Source: Zopfochytrium polystomum (Eukaryota > Chytridiomycota > Chytridiomycetes > Chytridiales > Chytridiaceae). Taken from it: a DNA stretch of 64,000 nucleotides. A program made the position numbers and the translations under genes. The notes under the pieces were generated by a model. That model was not told the origin of the DNA. It saw only the letters and a program-made list of their open reading frames with translations, and made no database searches. The stretch lies in NCBI GenBank assembly GCA_025765615.1, contig JAIVFJ010000016.1, forward strand, positions 372,001 through 436,000, given 5' to 3'. Below, in pieces: positions 45,792 to 55,460 of the stretch. How positions within the stretch are numbered: position 1 is the first letter of the stretch; every line of letters begins with the position of its first letter.

Positions 45792-46234
45792 CTAGCAGTG
45801 ACAGATGCGGCCGCAAAGGGCGCCGTGGCCTTCAGCGGCGCCGTGGCAGGTGAGTCTCGGCTGGTGCGGTGGCCTTCCGGCGTCCTGGACCATAAAGCAC
45901 TGACATCCTGCGACGTATGATGATGGGATCCGGTGGGAGTGGACGGGAGAGGATCAGGTCAAGTTGGACTGCCAAAAAGAATAACGTAGAAGGATTCGTG
46001 GGGGGTGCGAATGCTGCACTCACCATCGCTGCACTTTTGTTTCCAGTCACTGTTCGTCGAGGAGCACGTCGGTTTCTTGAACCAGTTTTTGTGCGAGTTT
46101 CCGCCGCCCCCGACAATGTTTCCGGCGATGGCTGGCTGCGAGGCGAAGGCGGCCAGCAGCGCCGTCAGGAAGACGGAAGCAACGAGGAGGCGGACGAGGG
46201 AGAGCGTGAGGGGGGCGGGTTGGTGATGGGGCAT
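45792..46234 (-). CDS. Small secreted eight-cysteine protein
   Basis: Exon 1 46234-46024 and exon 2 45907-45792 (327 nt, 108 residues), phase 1 intron, GTGAGT donor and CGCAG acceptor. A basic start and a hydrophobic core (LLVASVFLTALLAAFAS) form a signal peptide ending near residue 37. The mature part, about 70 residues, has cysteines in the order C-x10-C-x3-C-x-C-x16-C-x10-C-x3-C-x-C, ending CHC at the stop. Seven of the eight cysteines follow or flank the splice, and only this splice aligns them, which supports the model. The C-x3-C and C-x-C pairs recall cysteine-stabilised folds of defensin-like peptides, but similarity is only in spacing. Could be an effector or antimicrobial peptide. 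Confidence 0.68.
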
Positions 46235-46321
46235 TTTCTTTTCTCTTTTTCTTTATTTTTTTTTCTTTCTTTTTGGTTTTTGTTTGACTTTGTTGGTGGT
46301 TAGTGTTAGTATTGGGCGCCC

Positions 46322-46330
46322 AGCTTATAT
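46322..46330 (-). promoter_or_regulatory. TATA box of the secreted cysteine-rich gene
   Basis: Reads ATATATAAG on the minus strand, about 90 bp before the ATG. Confidence 0.55.
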
Positions 46331-46333
46331 ATT

Positions 46334-46798
46334 TCCGGAGCCTTTGCAGCCAGCCTTTTGCCGGTGGCTGTTGCCAGCAGCAGCAGCAGCGTGCCGAAGG
46401 CGCAAAGAGAAGACAGGCACGCTCACAGCAACTCAGCAACACAGCAAGCAAGCACAACTGTCTTCGGATCCCCAAACGCACCAGAAGACAGCTTGGGGGC
46501 GGTGGGCATCGCCTGTCTTCTTAGTTGACTCAAGCGAGTGGCACTTTTTTGTGTCGTGCGGACTCCATTGGAAGCAAGGGCGGTGAGAATCAGAGCGTAC
46601 GATTACCGTCTTCCCTTCTTCGCTCGCCTCTCGATGATGGTGATCATCAAGACCGCGATTTGCGTCGACAGCTTCCGAGGGAGTAGTGATCGTCGAGATG
46701 GGGGTCGCCAGCTTTTGAAAAATAAATACCGGTACCTTTGCAGCTTTGGTGGCTGTGGGTGGGCGGCGTGCCGAAAGGCGCAAAGCGCGCGAGACAGG
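46334..46798. repeat. Duplicated promoter block
   Basis: 46334-46416 and 46729-46798 share CCGG-(A/T)-(G/C)-CCTTTGCAGC, a GTGGCTGT core, CGTGCCGAA(A)GGCGCAAAG and (G)AGACAGGCA in the same order and orientation. The first copy sits just upstream of the TATA box of the secreted cysteine-rich gene. No gene is evident beside the second. Confidence 0.6.
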
Positions 46799-47567
46799 CA
46801 AGGACAACTGCAGAAGACAGGTCGGCTCCGATTGAATGAGTGTGTGGGCGTGTCTGTTGAGGAGTGTGCGGTGGCACCACTTAACACGGGGCTGACACTG
46901 GCGGTGTGGATCCGTTTGAGGTTGCACTGTGGGCCACAGCTCTGGATCCCTAGCTACCATTCTTTAGTCTTGGGTTCCACTTTCAGCTCCCTTTTTTGGG
47001 ATTTAGAGATACCATTTTTCATTGATTTGGGTGGTTGAGATCCCGTTTTTCTTGTTGCAGTGGCTCCCATTTTCATGTAAAATGGTAGCTGGAGATGCCA
47101 ACACAATGGGCTCTGCAGCTCTATTTTCTGGGATGTTGACATCATAGCTAAATCTGCCAGATTTACAATAAGGCCCATGGATGGGGTCCCAGTTCTGCCC
47201 CTGCTTTAGCCAGGGCTCAGAATTGTCAGAAATAGAATTGTCTAAATCCGCTTACTGAGGCTATCAGAGCGCTCCTCACACCAGGATTCAGATTTGTCAT
47301 GCAGAAAATCGACCTCTTCAATATATTAATATCTTCCACCAATAATTTTACTTCATACCGTCAAACACCCGGGCAGCTGGTCGGGCGGTCTTTTTGTTTG
47401 GGGCACGGCGACGACGACAACCTTCGCAAAACGCCCAACGCTTAGGGCCGCTTCCCCAGCGTCGGCCGCACGGAATTGCGGTACGCTGCCACCGGCGCAA
47501 CATGCGAACGGAACTGCGGTTTCTCTCTCTTCGCGTTCCACCGCAAGCCTATTTTCGCCTCTTGCCG
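46799..47567. other. Intergenic, no supported gene
   Basis: No coding frame that I trust. Confidence 0.4.
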
Positions 47568-47972
47568 CTACGAATGGATTTCCTTGCACCGGGTGCGACG
47601 CTCCGCGAGCTCCTCCGGCGTCGCGTTGATCTCGTGGACCGTGTTCTCGCCCGAGAAGCCGACCTTGTAGGCTTGCTTCTGCTGGTCATTTAGTACGCGA
47701 GTGCGCGGGACGAAGAGGACGAGGAGGAGTCGGGGGAGGGAACTGATTGGTGTTGGGAGGACGTTTCGACGGGGGTATGTTTCGAGGCCGATTCGAACGG
47801 CGTGCTTTTCGAGGTGGATTTGACTGCGGGGCTCTTTGAGGTAGAATCCGCCCGGCTGGCGTTTCGAGGAGGGTTGCACCGGCTCGCGTTTCGATGCGGA
47901 GGGAATGTTACCGCGTCGGTAAATTAACCATATTCGTCGAAGACGGTACTGTGTGTGAGCATCCAGAATCAC
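47568..47972 (-). CDS. Possible hypothetical ORF
   Basis: An open frame of 134 codons. Its C-terminal third (NDQQKQAYKVGFSGENTVHE, then INATPEELAERRTRCKE) looks like natural protein. The upstream half is Ser/Lys-rich in a competing frame, and splicing is likely but could not be resolved. Low confidence; no homology recognised. Confidence 0.22.
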   Translation of the reverse strand: MILDAHTQYRLRRIWLIYRRGNIPSASKREPVQPSSKRQPGGFYLKEPRSQIHLEKHAVRIGLETYPRRNVLPTPISSLPRLLLVLFVPRTRVLNDQQKQAYKVGFSGENTVHEINATPEELAERRTRCKEIHS

Positions 47973-48871
47973 GGACTAAGCGCAGTGGTACAAAACCTAA
48001 CGTTGTTGTTGAGGTTCCGCTGTCTCGGCAAAGTGTTGTGTGGCCTGTATCCGACCAACTGTCGCTCCAAGTGCGGTTAAAAAAGGACGAGGAAGCAGGC
48101 TGCTGCAGCCTCCGAAGCAGATTGACGTTTCCCGTTCTGATTTTTTTTTTTTTCTTTTTTTAACCCTCCGCAATTGAAATCCGTTTGGTCGGGCTGAGTA
48201 CCCCATCGTGGCAAGTGCGGAAGTCCCCGCAGGCACTGGTTGATAATCGTGTTAGGGACTTATCACCCCAGTTGAGCCTACGGTGGAATAGATGTTTTGT
48301 CTTTCTTCCGTGTGTGCCCGTGTGGCGGTGCGACTGGGAGGGACTGGCGAGGGCGTCGGAGGACAACTACCGGCTGACAGGCGTCGCCGGCGCCGACACC
48401 GCCTCGAAGTCACTTTTTTGGATATGGTACCAAACACCCTCAGTTCCATCGGCCGCATTCCAAGCGAAAGACCCTTATTTGCGACTGCAGTCCATAACAC
48501 GTTGTCATGAGTATATAACCGCCCGAACTCGCCCAGCTGGCGCCTGCGGACTGTGTTTTTTGAACGTCATGCTTCTACGCGGTGGTGCTCTGCTGCAGCA
48601 TTTGTGTACGCAAGTCCGTTTCGGGCGCATGGGGGACGCGCCCTTTTTCCTTTTTCGCCCCGTTTCTTTTTTTCTCCCTCGCGCGAACGAATCGACCAAA
48701 TCCATACACCTCCCTCTTGTCACACTCGCGTTCCTGCTTTCCCGTCGCCTCCCGCCGACATCGCCGTCATCGCCCCGGTTGGATTTCCATTGAGAGTTGC
48801 ACGCCCATCTTCCTCCCAGGTGTTCATGAAGTCGCGTGAGGCTTCCGCTGTGGATGGTCAGGAAGACTCGG
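47973..48871. other. Intergenic, no supported gene
   Basis: Open frames on both strands look like shadows. Nothing supported. Confidence 0.35.
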
Positions 48872-50229
48872 TTATGCGAAAGGAGTGGCAGTCTGAAAAA
48901 TGAAAAAAAAACAGCAACAACAATATGACTGTACCTCTTTCTCGGACCCCGTTTTCGTTGAACACGAGGTAGGAGCCCGCCGATATACTTGCGAAGCCAC
49001 AGGGCCGCGAAAATGGAAGCCATGCGCCGCGCACTCCGCTCGAATATCTTGTTTGTCCAACTTCTGTATTTTTTTGATGTGAGATTGCCGATTCCGATCC
49101 TTCAATTTTTCCGCTGAAAAGTTAAAAGGTTAAACGGAATGCCCGTTAAAGAATTAGGTGGTTTCAGCTGGTGGCAAGGCTGCGGAGAAGAGGGCTGTAT
49201 CGTACAGGAAAATGGAGGAACGGAAACGGCGCCAACGTCTCTCACCGTTTGCCCAGTCTATGAGCTCCGCCTTTGCACCTTTGTACTGTGGATTTCGTGA
49301 ACAAGAGACAGAGACGTTACGAGTCCAAACACCTCGCAAAATCAAGCTCAATTCGACTCAACTGGCTCGCCTTTCGTCTGTTTCTGTGGAGTTATCCGGA
49401 TGTTGTCCGGGTGTACGTCCAAATGGGCGTAACCGATCTGCTTCTGCTGCTTCAAAATCTGCTTGTTGATGTGGTCGCTCAGCTTGGGCTTGCCAAGCCT
49501 CGAGAGGAAGTTTGCGTTGAAATCTTGGTACGTCTTTTTGGCGGCGGGGTCTTTGCTCGCCTGCTGGAGGTACTCGGTGAGCCCCATCTCGCCGACCTTA
49601 TGCTGGATCATCTGGTTTCCTTCAGCGGATATGAGATGGCCGGCTATTTCGAAACCAGAGAGAACGACAAAGGGGAGAGAGCGGGGAGAAATTGGAGTAA
49701 GAAGCGGCTTCAGCGAAAATCGTTACGGAGGGTTCTACTCAACCAACTCGCACCTGCGCTGGTTGCAGCCACCTCGTGTTTACCCATCGATTCTCCCTGC
49801 CGGTACTTTTTGTACACGGCATTGTTCGTTTGTCCGTCGGTGGAAGCCTCCAGCACATCAGCATGTTGGTTGATGTCCACCTTAATTTTTGGCCCAACCT
49901 TGTTTGATAGAAGTTGTTCAGACAATTGGCGGGTTATAAAGGAGTCGGACTCCCACCTGGACCGTCACTCCTCCGACAGTCTTTACACGACTGCCGGTGA
50001 AAGCCCTGCTGGACCCCGACGTGGAGGCCGTGTTCTTCGAGTTGGTGGCGGCGTGGGAGCCAGTGGCAAGCAGCGCGATCGCCACAAGAAGCAGGTTTGT
50101 CACGAACAGGACAAGGGCGTGACGATTAGCTTGGTCGATGGACACGCGACGGTGGGTGCGTGTTCGAGTGGAAGGGCTTGTTGAGGTAGCCACGGCGCCA
50201 TCGCTCTGGGTGGACTTCCGAGCCATCAT
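48872..50229 (-). CDS. Six-exon single-pass membrane / secreted protein, unknown function
   Basis: Exons 50229-49987, 49898-49784, 49643-49417, 49285-49246, 49113-48935 and 48892-48872 (825 nt, 274 residues). Every phase agrees. A 35-residue basic, Thr/Ser-rich N-terminus is followed by one membrane segment HALVLFVTNLLLVAIALLA (about 38-56), giving a type II anchor or a late signal peptide. The rest is polar and Lys/Gln-rich: VGPKIKVDINQHADVLEAST, AGHLISAEGNQMIQHKVGEM, SDHINKQILKQQKQIGYAHL, AELIDWAN, KLKDRNRQSHIKKIQKLDKQ and a C-terminal SEKETATPFA. Exon 4 has only 40 nt. The 5' end of this gene is partly duplicated at 50565-50755. No known domain. Confidence 0.62.
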
Positions 50230-50775
50230 GGATACTGTGTGGTGGAACTGCTTCTTCCGTTTTCAATTTTACTATTTTCTTTTTTAAGCTTAACATTCGT
50301 GTCGGAAAGTCGGAAGTCTGGGCTGAGCAGGAATCCGCAGAAGACCCGGGCGGGACACAGTTTGACCCGTGATTTTCATTTTACTTTTTCCCTCTTCAGT
50401 TTCGTGTGGGAAGTCGAAAATCTGGGCTGAGCAAGAATCCGCAGAAGACCCGGACTGGACCGTAGCTTGACTCTTCGCACATTTCGGCAAAAAGATGGTT
50501 CAATGCTGCCCCATTGGAACTGTCATTAATTGTTCCTCGCGATATTCCCATTCCGTGACGGTTGGCTTGGCTGATGGACACGCGACGGTGGGTGCGTTAT
50601 CGAGTGGAAGGGCCTGTTGAGGTAGCCACGGCTCTGGGTGGACGTCCGAGCCGTCATGGATACTCCTGCGGTGGAACTGCTTTTTGATTTTCATTTTATT
50701 TACTTCTTTTTTCAGCTTAATATTCGTGTCGGAAAGTCGAAATTTGGGCTGAGCAACTCCGCAGAGCACCCGGAC
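50129..50775. repeat. Partial gene duplication and triplicated promoter block
   Basis: 50129-50330 (first coding codons, ATG and promoter of the preceding gene) is repeated at 50565-50755 with frame-breaking changes. A shorter block beginning TCGTGTCGGAAAGTCG and continuing CTGGGCTGAGCA...CCGCAGAAGACCCGG occurs three times (about 50297-50350, 50399-50456 and 50723-50775), all in the same orientation. Confidence 0.75.
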
Positions 50776-50984
50776 TCCATCTTGTTTTGACCCTTCGCGC
50801 TGACAGCCACATCTTCGGCAAAAGGACGGCCCAGCTTATGCAACCCAATTGGAACTGTTATTGATTATTCCGCGAGCCGGGATGGTCAAGGCAGCACTCG
50901 AGCGAATGACTGTTGGATGGTGTCGGCGCGGCGTAATCGCACGAGAACAGGGTACCGATATACTTCAGGCGGTCGCCATCACCT

Positions 50985-51300
50985 TGGAGTAGAGGTACCC
51001 GCACCGATCTCGGACGCATGGCTGTACCTATGGTACTGGACAGTTGTGTTGAAGTGGACGCGCGTCAGCGACACCGAATCTGGAGAGAATGTGGACGAAC
51101 GCGGTGACGCACAGGATACAGATGAAAACGACGAGCGGGGAGAGGCGAGCCAGCACGGATCGTTCGCGCCCGAGGATCGGACGATTGGCTGCCGGAAGAT
51201 CCGATCGAAGGCGGCCGTCGGCGCCCGTCGCACGGCGGGCCACGCTGGCGACGAGCTCCAGAAGGACGATAGAGGTCAGGCTTTCCACGCAGATAATTAG
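50985..51300 (-). pseudogene. Family V fragment
   Basis: Reads RSVLARLSPLVVFICILCVTAFVHIL (split here as a membrane helix after LSP) and then, after a one-base frame change, SLTRVHFNTTVQYHRYSHAS and a GAGYLYS-like end in a third frame. Order and spacing equal the 34801-35385 copy. Confidence 0.5.
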
Positions 51301-51948
51301 GTTCCGCATGCTGCAGTTTACTATTGTGTGAGTTGGAAAAAGAATGCGCAGGATCTGAGCTGGGTTGCGTTGGTGTGGACAATGGCAATGGGATCAACTG
51401 CGTGCTGGGGACTGCTGTTGGTAGGATGAATGATGAACTCGACTTGGCGCTTGAGAATGAGTTTGGTAAGGACGTTGGCGCAGCAATTCCCCCAACCTTG
51501 TGCATGGTGGTCGTGAAATGGCCACGCAAAGTTGCACTGCTGGAGAGTAGGACGTTGCTGGCATCTCTCCTGATCTGAAAATGATTGTTGCAAGCTAGAG
51601 AAAGCAATGAGATGATCGACTGCAGTTGTGATCATCGCCAAATTCACCAATGGTGCTGGTGAGAAACTCCACATTCATTGCCTGGGAGCTGTTCAGCTGG
51701 CTGTTGGTCACATATTTTAACTGCAGTTGACCAGTTGGGACTGGCGTTGCTGCAGGATGGGGCAGTGCTGATGGCGTCCACGGTTCCGAAGCATAGTGAA
51801 AACGACTCGCGGGTTGATCTGAATCAGCACCGAGCGAACACGCGCAAAGATTGAGTTCACCGGTGGTAGCATCCGGTGAGAGGCAGCCGTCCGCACAGCA
51901 TAGATAAATTTGTGTGGCTTGGGCTGGGCAAGGATGTAGGCGAAGGCG
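51301..51948. other. Intergenic, no supported gene
   Basis: No coding frame that I trust. Confidence 0.4.
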
Positions 51949-53196
51949 TTGAACGCCGACACCGCCGTCCTTCTGGCCGGTCCACCAGCGCACTACTACA
52001 ACCACACCCCATCTCTCAACTACGGCGGCAGCAGGCGCCTCACCAACGCCGACATCGTAGCCTTGGGTTGCCTGTTCCTCCTCCGGCCTTTGCCTTCCTC
52101 TTCGTCTTCGTCAATCGCTTTGAAGGACGCCGAGATCGAGGCGCATGATGCCAATGAAGCAGAAGCGATCGTGTCGTGGCTGCGAACCTCTCTCGTCGAC
52201 CGAAACTTCCCCTCCAGCATCCTTGGCCTGAACCTCTCCGACGTTGACTTGCCCGTCGCAATCGGGCCCGACAACTTGCCGCCGTTCACGTCCCTCCTCA
52301 TCCAACTCGCACACGCGTCCGCCACCTCGAAGGACACTCACTTCCTTCGAGAGCTCCGTTTCTCCGGGATCGATCTACTGGGCGAGCCACGCGACTTTTA
52401 CCTGGCTCTCGCGCACTTTCTCAACACCAACCGTTCCCTCACGCACCTGCTGCTTCCCGAGATGCCGTCGCCGCTGAATGTCGATTTCTTTGACGACGAC
52501 GATCCGAACGCCGTCGCCGCGCTGACCGCTCTACCAGGCGGCGCCGCGTTCCTACGCTTCCGCCGCGCGTGCGACGGCCGCGACGTCCTCGCGGTGCTCG
52601 ACGAGAGCCTGGAGGCCAGCCCATCGATCGAAGTAATCGAGGGCGACGCGCGGGACCACGGCTCCCGCGCTCGCCCCGGCGCGTTTCCCACCCGCCACTT
52701 CCCGGTCCACCGCCGCAACGCCCGCGCCCGACTCGCCGTCGCCGCCGCTGCCTGCCGCGCGCTCGTGCTGACCCGCTTGCTGACCATTCAGCCGCTTCTT
52801 CCCCCGGGCCCGTCGGCTCCGCGACTGCCACCCTCTCTCGCGTCCCTCCTCCTGCCGCAACTCGTGCGATTCCTCATCGACGCCGTCCTCGCCGCCGCCG
52901 ACCTCAGCAACGACGGCGACGGCGCGAGCAGACCGCCGACGGCGGCCGTGCAGCGCCCAGTGATCCCGGCCGCGTGCGTCGCGCGCATCCTCCGGATCGG
53001 CCGCTGCCGCGGCACGCTGCGGCCGCAATTCTGGCGGGCGCTGCGCGAGCGGGTCGCGGAGCCGCTGACGCTGTGCGACGACATGGTCTTTTTTGGGACG
53101 ACGTGGATGGTGTCCGAGTTTGACGAGGGCGAGGTGGCGCATGACAGGGTCCAGGGCGGCGGGACGTTCGGGCGAGGAACAGGCGGGCGTTCCTAG
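51949..53196 (+). CDS. Leucine-rich hypothetical protein
   Basis: 415 codons open, but the first codon in this frame after the upstream TAG is TTG, so either a 5' exon joins at the AG just before (GGATGTAG then GCGAAG) or translation starts at a later ATG. The N-terminal half has repeating leucine patterns: SSILGLNLSDVDLP, FLRELRFSGIDLLG, NRSLTHLLLPEMPSP, about 45-50 residues apart, like RNase-inhibitor-type leucine-rich repeats. An Arg/Ala-rich middle and a helical C-terminus (LASLLLPQLVRFLIDAVLAA) follow. GC-rich with few competing stops, so I trust the frame moderately. No family assigned. Confidence 0.5.
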   Translation: MNADTAVLLAGPPAHYYNHTPSLNYGGSRRLTNADIVALGCLFLLRPLPSSSSSSIALKDAEIEAHDANEAEAIVSWLRTSLVDRNFPSSILGLNLSDVDLPVAIGPDNLPPFTSLLIQLAHASATSKDTHFLRELRFSGIDLLGEPRDFYLALAHFLNTNRSLTHLLLPEMPSPLNVDFFDDDDPNAVAALTALPGGAAFLRFRRACDGRDVLAVLDESLEASPSIEVIEGDARDHGSRARPGAFPTRHFPVHRRNARARLAVAAAACRALVLTRLLTIQPLLPPGPSAPRLPPSLASLLLPQLVRFLIDAVLAAADLSNDGDGASRPPTAAVQRPVIPAACVARILRIGRCRGTLRPQFWRALRERVAEPLTLCDDMVFFGTTWMVSEFDEGEVAHDRVQGGGTFGRGTGGRS

Positions 53197-53545
53197 TTGC
53201 CATGGGCTGCGACGTGCCGTTTCCGTTGAATTGACCGAGGAGGTTTGCGTTTCGACGGGGGATAGGGAGGTGCAATGGAAATAGAACTCTGCACTTTTTT
53301 TCTCCCGTCGCGTGAACCTCTGTTTGGTGTAGTTTTGTCGATTCCACCGGTAGCCCTGTACCAACTCCTTCCTATCGCGGAGAAGATCCCGAAGGGTGAA
53401 GGAAGAGGGTGAAGCAGAAATGATAGTGGGCTAAGGATATGTATTTCTCTCTCCCTCCCAGCGGGCACCCCACGTCAGTATGGAGTGCGCCAACCGCCCA
53501 GTGCGAAGCCCCGGGAGAGAGAGAGAAGAGAGAGGAAAGAGATGG

Positions 53546-54544
53546 TCAGTGGACATCGAGTTGTAGGTGGGCAAGTGTAGGTTGGTTCTGAATGTAGAGT
53601 TTCCATGCGGAGGAGGACCAACGCCCGCGTTGCATGATGTAAGACGCTGGGTGCCCTTGCTCGGCGAGGAATGTCGCGCCACCAGAGCGGAAAGACTTGC
53701 CAGTGAAAGTGGGTCCGAGAGTGGATCGAGCCGTCGCATTGTAGGAAGAGGGCGGGGTTGTCGGAAGGTGGTGTTGGATATAGCGTTGAAGTCGGATGAT
53801 AGGATCTGTGCTGAGATCGTTGGTGGAGTTGAATGGAAGAAAGACCATTTGTCCTTGTCCAAACCGGTCCACTTTGGTGGAAGGGAGATGGTAGGTGAGT
53901 CCGAGAGCGGTGATATTGACAGAGTCCAGTCGGATTCTGCGATGGGATGGGACCTGGTCATGCGTGTCAAGTAGTTCAGCAAGGCGATGGAGTGGAGGGA
54001 AGGCTATGGTCGCGAAAGCGAGGATGAGCGGTCTGTGTGGGTCGGTACGCGGCAGCAAGTTTGCAAGGTGGTGCAGGTCAGAGGTGGTGATGGGTACTGT
54101 GGGCAGAGGGGGAAATGGAATTGCTGTCGGACTTTCGGCTGCTGTTCGTTTTCTAATTCCAGCAAGGGCGCGGACCACACGTGGGTGGGAGCGGATCTCA
54201 GGCCAATGTGTACCACCAAGTAAAGTGCCAACGCCAGAGATGTAAGTTCGGATCGTAGAGTAGCTGTAACGTTGGGAAAATAGGTGGGCTGCAAACAGTG
54301 CAACTCGCTCTGGTGTAATGGTGTTGTCAAAGTTGGATAGGTTCGAAAAGGAGTGCCAGTGCCCTGCTGCAACAGCGTACTGAGCATGCGTGGTCGGTTC
54401 AATCGAGTCCAGAATGAGTGAATCTAGCAGAGCAGGAAGTTGTGGGTGAACAGTTGTGGGCGCGTTTGGGTGGGGGCGTGCAGGTGGTGGGGCTGGGATC
54501 TGCTGGCGTTGGGCGCGACGCACACGTACATTAAGTGTAGACAT
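53546..54544 (-). CDS. Tyrosine recombinase of the DIRS-like element
   Basis: Intact 332-codon frame from ATG 54544, which overlaps the end of the RNase H frame by 14 nt as in DIRS elements. The N-terminal core-binding part has ALLDSLILDSIEPTTHAQYA and YSYSTIRTYISGVGTLLGG. Catalytic Arg I lies in FPPLHRLAELL. Box II reads GKSFRSGGATFLAEQGHP with Arg II, followed by MQRGRWSSSAWKLYI holding the Trp and the nucleophile Tyr. The residue usually His in this R-H-R-Y signature is Lys here. The protein would integrate circular DNA; activity uncertain because the partner RT is gone. Confidence 0.85.
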   Translation of the reverse strand: MSTLNVRVRRAQRQQIPAPPPARPHPNAPTTVHPQLPALLDSLILDSIEPTTHAQYAVAAGHWHSFSNLSNFDNTITPERVALFAAHLFSQRYSYSTIRTYISGVGTLLGGTHWPEIRSHPRVVRALAGIRKRTAAESPTAIPFPPLPTVPITTSDLHHLANLLPRTDPHRPLILAFATIAFPPLHRLAELLDTHDQVPSHRRIRLDSVNITALGLTYHLPSTKVDRFGQGQMVFLPFNSTNDLSTDPIIRLQRYIQHHLPTTPPSSYNATARSTLGPTFTGKSFRSGGATFLAEQGHPASYIMQRGRWSSSAWKLYIQNQPTLAHLQLDVH

Positions 54545-55030
54545 TGTGGAAAGGGTAGAGGAGGGGTGGAAGGATGTGAAGCTGATGGAAAGATGCAAGG
54601 GGAAAAGTACGCTGCAGAAACGCCAGATTGCCACGAAAGAGGGAGTCAGCCACAGTATTGCGCTTCCCAGGGAAGTAGAGGACTCGGACTGAGATCCTGT
54701 ACATTGTTTCTAGTTCTGCTATGGACTGGATGATGGCGTTGTTGATATATCGACTGGAACTGTAGGAGTCGAAGTTGACTGCGACTCCTTGATTGTCTGT
54801 GTACCCAAGCAGTTTGCAGCCTGCGTGGGTGAGAGGAGTGTTGCGGAGTATGTGTAATGCCAGGAACTGTGCGTAGAGCTCGTTTGTACCAACGTGTACA
54901 GGTGTGTTGTTGTAGTGATACGGCGCAGTGGTGCGGTGGTAGAACCCGAGTCGTAGAGACGGATACCAGACACCGAGGCCATCTTGGCATGCATCCGTGA
55001 AGTATTCAAGAGTCGCATCCGCTGGTCGCC
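54500..55030 (-). pseudogene. RNase H domain of the DIRS-like element
   Basis: In one open frame (55030 down to the TAA near 54531): LEYFTDACQDGLGVW with the first Asp, TNELYAQFLALHIL with Glu, LLGYTDNQGVAV with the second Asp, and GKRNTVADSLFRG with the last Asp. All catalytic acids are kept. The frame is closed upstream by a TGA (near 55040), so it cannot be made as a fusion with the RT part in this copy. Confidence 0.82.
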
Positions 55031-55460
55031 AAGCGTGTAGTCATAGGAGACTTCGAGGCGGCGCCTTCTGTAGGAGCTGCTGCAGCCTGTAAGGATTGGC
55101 GAGATTCCGTGTGTAGTGGTATTGACGCTTGTGGAATGGTGCGCCCAGCGGATTGGCGGTAAAGCGGTGGTGTGGCGGCAGCAATTGCAAAGAATACGGA
55201 TGTAGCGAAGTTAAGAAACCCAAAGTGTTCTCGCCATGTCTGGAGGGGAAGGGCTGGTGCGTCGAGCCACAATTGAAGCAGGGCTTCTAGCTTGCGCAGT
55301 TTGTCGTCAGGGAGTGAGCGTCGCCGTACCAAACGCCAATTTTGATACCAGAGAGTAGAGACTGAGTGAAGGGCTTGTTCGGATGACGTCGGAGGTATCG
55401 CGCAAGCTTGCCAAGACAGATGGTGTGGACAATTTTCCACGGGATTGCCTTGCGGAGAGC
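55031..55460 (-). pseudogene. Residual reverse-transcriptase parts of the DIRS-like element
   Basis: IPWKIVHTICLGKLARYLRR and SLLSGIKIGVWYGDA match the segment before the RT fingers; KLEALLQLWLDAPALPLQTW and FGFLNFATSVFFA match the connection after the thumb. The catalytic palm between them is deleted, and two frame changes occur. Confidence 0.65.

Noticed and set aside
48185..49023. 202-codon plus-strand and 172-codon minus-strand frames
   Set aside because: They overlap each other and the last exons of the six-exon gene; neither has motifs or splice support.
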